Shown piece by piece: positions 6,901 through 8,474 of a stretch of DNA of 8,474 bases. The number at the start of each line of letters is the position of its first letter. Positions within the stretch are counted from its first letter, which is position 1. The translations under genes were made by a program, and so were the position numbers. The notes below the pieces were generated by a model. It saw only the letters and a list, made by a program, of their open reading frames with translations. It had not been told where the DNA came from and did not search any database. Source of the stretch: an uncultured Sutterella sp. (lineage in GTDB: Bacteria > Pseudomonadota > Gammaproteobacteria > Burkholderiales > Burkholderiaceae_F); the NCBI GenBank assembly GCA_900553105.1, contig USCE01000045.1, forward strand, positions 1-8,474, in the 5' to 3' direction.

Positions 6901-7389
6901 GTTTAAGCAAAAAGCCATGAAAAGCAATGCCGACTCATCGGTGTTAAACAAGCTTTTGAGCTTTCTTACCTGTGTTCTTTGTGATGCCAAGGTAGAGAGC
7001 CTGTCCAGTAGCACGCCGCTGTCGTTGACCAATTCCACGCCGAACTCGCGCGAGTTCATCACGTAGTTCTTCTGAAAGAACAGCAATTCGCGATACCACT
7101 TGTCAGCCAAAAGCCGCGAGGGAGTTACAACGAGTGCATGAGGATGCTGATTGTTCTTATTCAATAACGAAAACAACGCGATCATCGATACCCAGGTCTT
7201 CCCGAAGCCGACATCGTCGGCCAAAAGTTGCACATCGTTGCAGGGATTTTCCCTGTTCCTAAAACGTTTGACCAGAAAAGCTGCTTCTTCCCTCTGCCGC
7301 GTATAAATGCTTTTGAACGCAGGGACTTGGGACTGAGTGCGAATTCCAAGGGGATCAACAAATTCACTGTGATCAAGTTCTTCTGCCAT
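3994..7389 (-). CDS. Large SNF2-type (superfamily 2) DNA helicase/translocase
   Basis: This 1131-residue ATP-driven DNA translocase should move on double-stranded DNA and feed or license partner nucleases. Motifs in order: LLADDVGFGKT (55-65, Walker A), TPSRLLADKW (89-98, Ia), VDEVHNW (536-542, Walker B), LLLSATP (564-570, III), a second lobe from about 806 with TLVFCERLE (835-843, IV), TPVSQEGVDMH (998-1008, V) and EQRVGRVDRHG (1027-1037, VI with arginine fingers). The last two resemble RapA and the helicases of DISARM- or Dpd-type systems. About 470 residues separate Walker A from Walker B, far more than in an ordinary SNF2 core, and about 235 follow motif III before lobe 2. An acidic linker (about 1086-1100) precedes a short helical tail. 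The ATG at 7389 has AGGGGA 6 nt upstream; an ATG at 7395 overlaps the PLD stop as ATGA but is too close to that site. Either way it is coupled to the PLD gene. Confidence 0.9.
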   Translation of the reverse strand: MAEELDHSEFVDPLGIRTQSQVPAFKSIYTRQREEAAFLVKRFRNRENPCNDVQLLADDVGFGKTWVSMIALFSLLNKNNQHPHALVVTPSRLLADKWYRELLFFQKNYVMNSREFGVELVNDSGVLLDRLSTLASQRTQVRKLKSLFNTDESALLFMAFCLNEYLQSSEFFGNSESAAVRSVEKWIKNVLKREEAGLFHRFFSQSEIVRWVRFLRKYAAVVGYDRWLDQHASPEKIKRALKRRRLGNEAAFIESIMNKLGLGNNKKREISIKKDRIPAGRQFLRLAAETMPFLEVYNEDKYSRKPVHWLDEDYWKRTLRQLEKTANNGDLALQGLRWLLKAILQKLENKVESDDSTKELIERVKRFTEHIEVKKRQLDRFWLIEPSEIVDFMGKFERFVKTNEMPGSLFDQSPWVHIGWDSCKSVKPSAFISMMVRELRLGKKIGDPTKEQIDTAKRFFSCAAALYGYLLDPPLIEKHYNFKSHASGQSYFWGRRKILHNIFVIYMNDLKKWGDTDPEGDWRLQALGRPIQLTIVDEVHNWTHEKKGAKEYKEYWSHCAEKTLLLSATPIQLRPENLQQIFDAVKDSSAWPEESAYESLFVNQNARSAEGLLLEALKKQQQVQDAWERLDPISAEFLEKKSEELENETGKKLKQKQLRFWKSLSKKEASSLQELSVAILDFHQFLEDAIRTPLSDLVMKNRSKKNRHYHCGQDVLNDGYEEPDIRTDHLYQASGLPNKASLFNFICMRLSTLGNHRDKNGRLVLKNPRLMLGLPSSYETLLESRIGKNLTASETTYRSIFKPLIEDKQLDLSHPKVEAVTDLVCENLLTKGEKTLVFCERLETVSVLKRRIDANLRAFYQKHIDRDALIKLYEATKGEVPKQPDKEAWLVEILERVSQQVFSEVFPEEQWSLSREQCSYDVRPYLTIGYVYSQLKGQGIAGLADAYAVLTQEEESELLNDGGVFDSIATLTGNSKKNRPSILKSFSSSGLPAVLVCTPVSQEGVDMHKYCRKIILHDLNWNPAKLEQRVGRVDRHGSLASVTGQPVEVFVPFLANSYDEYQYKRVLERSNLQELVFGRNEMVANEQDEDELTGEDNDSQVEGGGSTNLANIKNLIRGLFDMDLSLERLKE

Positions 7390-7391
7390 TC

Positions 7392-8474
7392 TCATTCCCC
7401 TAACACAAACTGTTTATAAAGACTTAAGACCTTAGCATCCGTTTTAGGCTCAGCCTTTTTTACCGAGGCCATAAAGAGCGTTTTGATTTCTTCAAGCACT
7501 GCTTCGCACGATGAGTTGAAGTGCGAGGAACTGCCGGCAATCGAAAATTGCTTTTGAGCGATGCTGAAAAACCTGTTGGCTAACGTATAAAGTTCACCAA
7601 GGCAGAAACACCGTCCGTCTTCTGAAATCGTTTTAAACTTCGCTAACTGTTTGGCCATACAACTGAAATAGATCGGGAAATCCGTAACGGGTATCAACGG
7701 ATTGAGTTTTTCCGATCCTACAAACAAAGTAGCCTCGAGTTCGCAAATCGAGCGCAGCCATTGTTGAATATAAACGACAGTATTATCGTTTCGATCCACA
7801 AAACTTACCTCTTTGCTGCCTTTGGCTTTCTGAGTATCGGAAGATTGCCGAGGAGCTCTTTTGCGAGGAACCTCTCTTTTAACTCCGTATTTAATGATTG
7901 CCGTCAGATAGTCCAAGATATTTTCACTGTCAACAACATAAGTGAATTCGGATGCAACGCTGAAACTCGCATCCACATTAAACGGAATCGCGATGGGTGC
8001 TCCGTCATCATCGTCAGACCAAGTCAGCCACCGACTCATGCCTAAACATTCTTGGATGGCCTTTAAGTCAATATGTTGGCTCTCCCACCGCCCGGAATCA
8101 TCGTTCCAATGAAAGTCTAGATCCAATCCTTCCCAAGAGTACTCACCCTCAATTAAAGACTCTTCGAGTACGTTCAATACGAACATCCCTTGTAAGCCTT
8201 GGCCTTCGGATTGAACACCGAGCAATTGAACGCTTTCGAGTGCATGGGGGAAAAAGTACGTTTGATCCTGATCTTCGGGATCTTCTACTTCCGGGGCGCC
8301 TTCTACACGGGCATAGACAGGATTACAACAGACACCCAAAAGATTTTGAACGTACTTGAGAATCTTTATGTCGGTGTTAAGACCCATCGGGACATAAACC
8401 GCAACGCCCAACTCATAATTGCGGCCGCACCAGGCATTCATGGAGAAATTGGCACTGCCGGCATAGACCCTGTC
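7392..8474 (-). CDS. Phospholipase D-superfamily (PLD) nuclease-like protein, partial
   Basis: This is the C-terminal 360 residues of a gene that begins beyond the right edge; the frame is open to base 8474. The first visible residues, VYAGSANFSMNAW followed by NYELGVAVY, are the end of an HKD motif of the phospholipase D superfamily: GSAN at visible residues 6-9, then the N-x-E pair at 19-21. The catalytic histidine and lysine would lie just outside the window. In bacterial defence genes this fold usually cuts DNA rather than lipid. No second HKD motif follows, so this is either the last of two or a dimeric single-motif enzyme. The remaining 330 residues are unrecognised: an acidic middle (SDDDDG near visible residue 153), a basic patch (PRKRAPR near 203) and a helical end. 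The stop is 2 nt before the helicase start (or overlaps it as ATGA), so the two form an operon with PLD first. An ATG at 8441 is internal, not the true start. Confidence 0.75.
   Translation of the reverse strand, partial: DRVYAGSANFSMNAWCGRNYELGVAVYVPMGLNTDIKILKYVQNLLGVCCNPVYARVEGAPEVEDPEDQDQTYFFPHALESVQLLGVQSEGQGLQGMFVLNVLEESLIEGEYSWEGLDLDFHWNDDSGRWESQHIDLKAIQECLGMSRWLTWSDDDDGAPIAIPFNVDASFSVASEFTYVVDSENILDYLTAIIKYGVKREVPRKRAPRQSSDTQKAKGSKEVSFVDRNDNTVVYIQQWLRSICELEATLFVGSEKLNPLIPVTDFPIYFSCMAKQLAKFKTISEDGRCFCLGELYTLANRFFSIAQKQFSIAGSSSHFNSSCEAVLEEIKTLFMASVKKAEPKTDAKVLSLYKQFVLGE
7396..7401 (-). promoter_or_regulatory. Ribosome binding site of the helicase, inside the PLD gene end
   Basis: Read on the minus strand this is AGGGGA, overlapping the last codons of the PLD gene. 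It is 6 nt from the ATG at 7389 and directly abuts the ATG at 7395, so it favours 7389 as the start and indicates translational coupling. Confidence 0.5.

Noticed and set aside
8408..8441. ATG at 8441 as the start of the PLD gene
   Set aside because: The frame stays open to the edge, and the 11 codons before it contain the GSAN part of the PLD motif, so the gene must begin beyond the window.
1..8474. Insertion sequences, integrase, tRNA or attachment sites marking an island
   Set aside because: No transposase-like protein, terminal inverted repeats, target duplications or tRNA-like folds were seen on either strand.

Overview
The window looks like bacterial accessory (defence-island type) DNA, probably from a proteobacterium. 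The evidence for that is Shine-Dalgarno-led genes, a near-consensus sigma70-type promoter at 159-186, and moderate base composition with AT-rich intergenic stretches. The genus cannot be assigned from the sequence. I see no rRNA, tRNA, transposase, integrase or CRISPR array.

Left edge (1-374). The first 95 bases are the start of a minus-strand gene for an exported protein, with a clear ribosome binding site and signal peptide. An AT-rich control region follows. It carries a strong rightward promoter that leads into no recognisable gene; a short structured RNA of about 100 nt is the best guess.

Left block (375-2586, minus strand). Reading with transcription, this block has three genes. The first encodes only the N-terminal NTPase part of a DptF-like protein, the family used in DNA-phosphorothioate-dependent restriction. 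The next two encode unrecognised proteins, A and B, which share a core domain and so are paralogues. The dptF-like gene overlaps gene A by 26 nt in another frame, and its C-terminal two thirds are missing. No dptG, dptH or dnd modification genes are visible.

Middle (2587-3954). After a 267-base divergent control region comes a plus-strand gene for a 366-residue HNH-family endonuclease. It runs convergently towards the block on its right.

Right block (3994-8474, minus strand). This is a tightly coupled pair: a phospholipase D-superfamily protein whose N-terminal part lies beyond the right edge, then a very large SNF2-type helicase. The helicase has hundreds of extra residues between its nucleotide-binding and DExH motifs.

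Taken together, a PLD-fold nuclease-like protein, a SNF2 translocase and an HNH nuclease suggest a restriction or anti-phage cassette. It does not match a named multi-gene system that I can identify with confidence. The neighbouring truncated dptF and the A/B pair are either the scar of an older phosphorothioate restriction locus invaded by new cargo, or a reduced system of their own. Both readings are inference. No DNA-modification gene is in view, so how the host would be protected is unknown.
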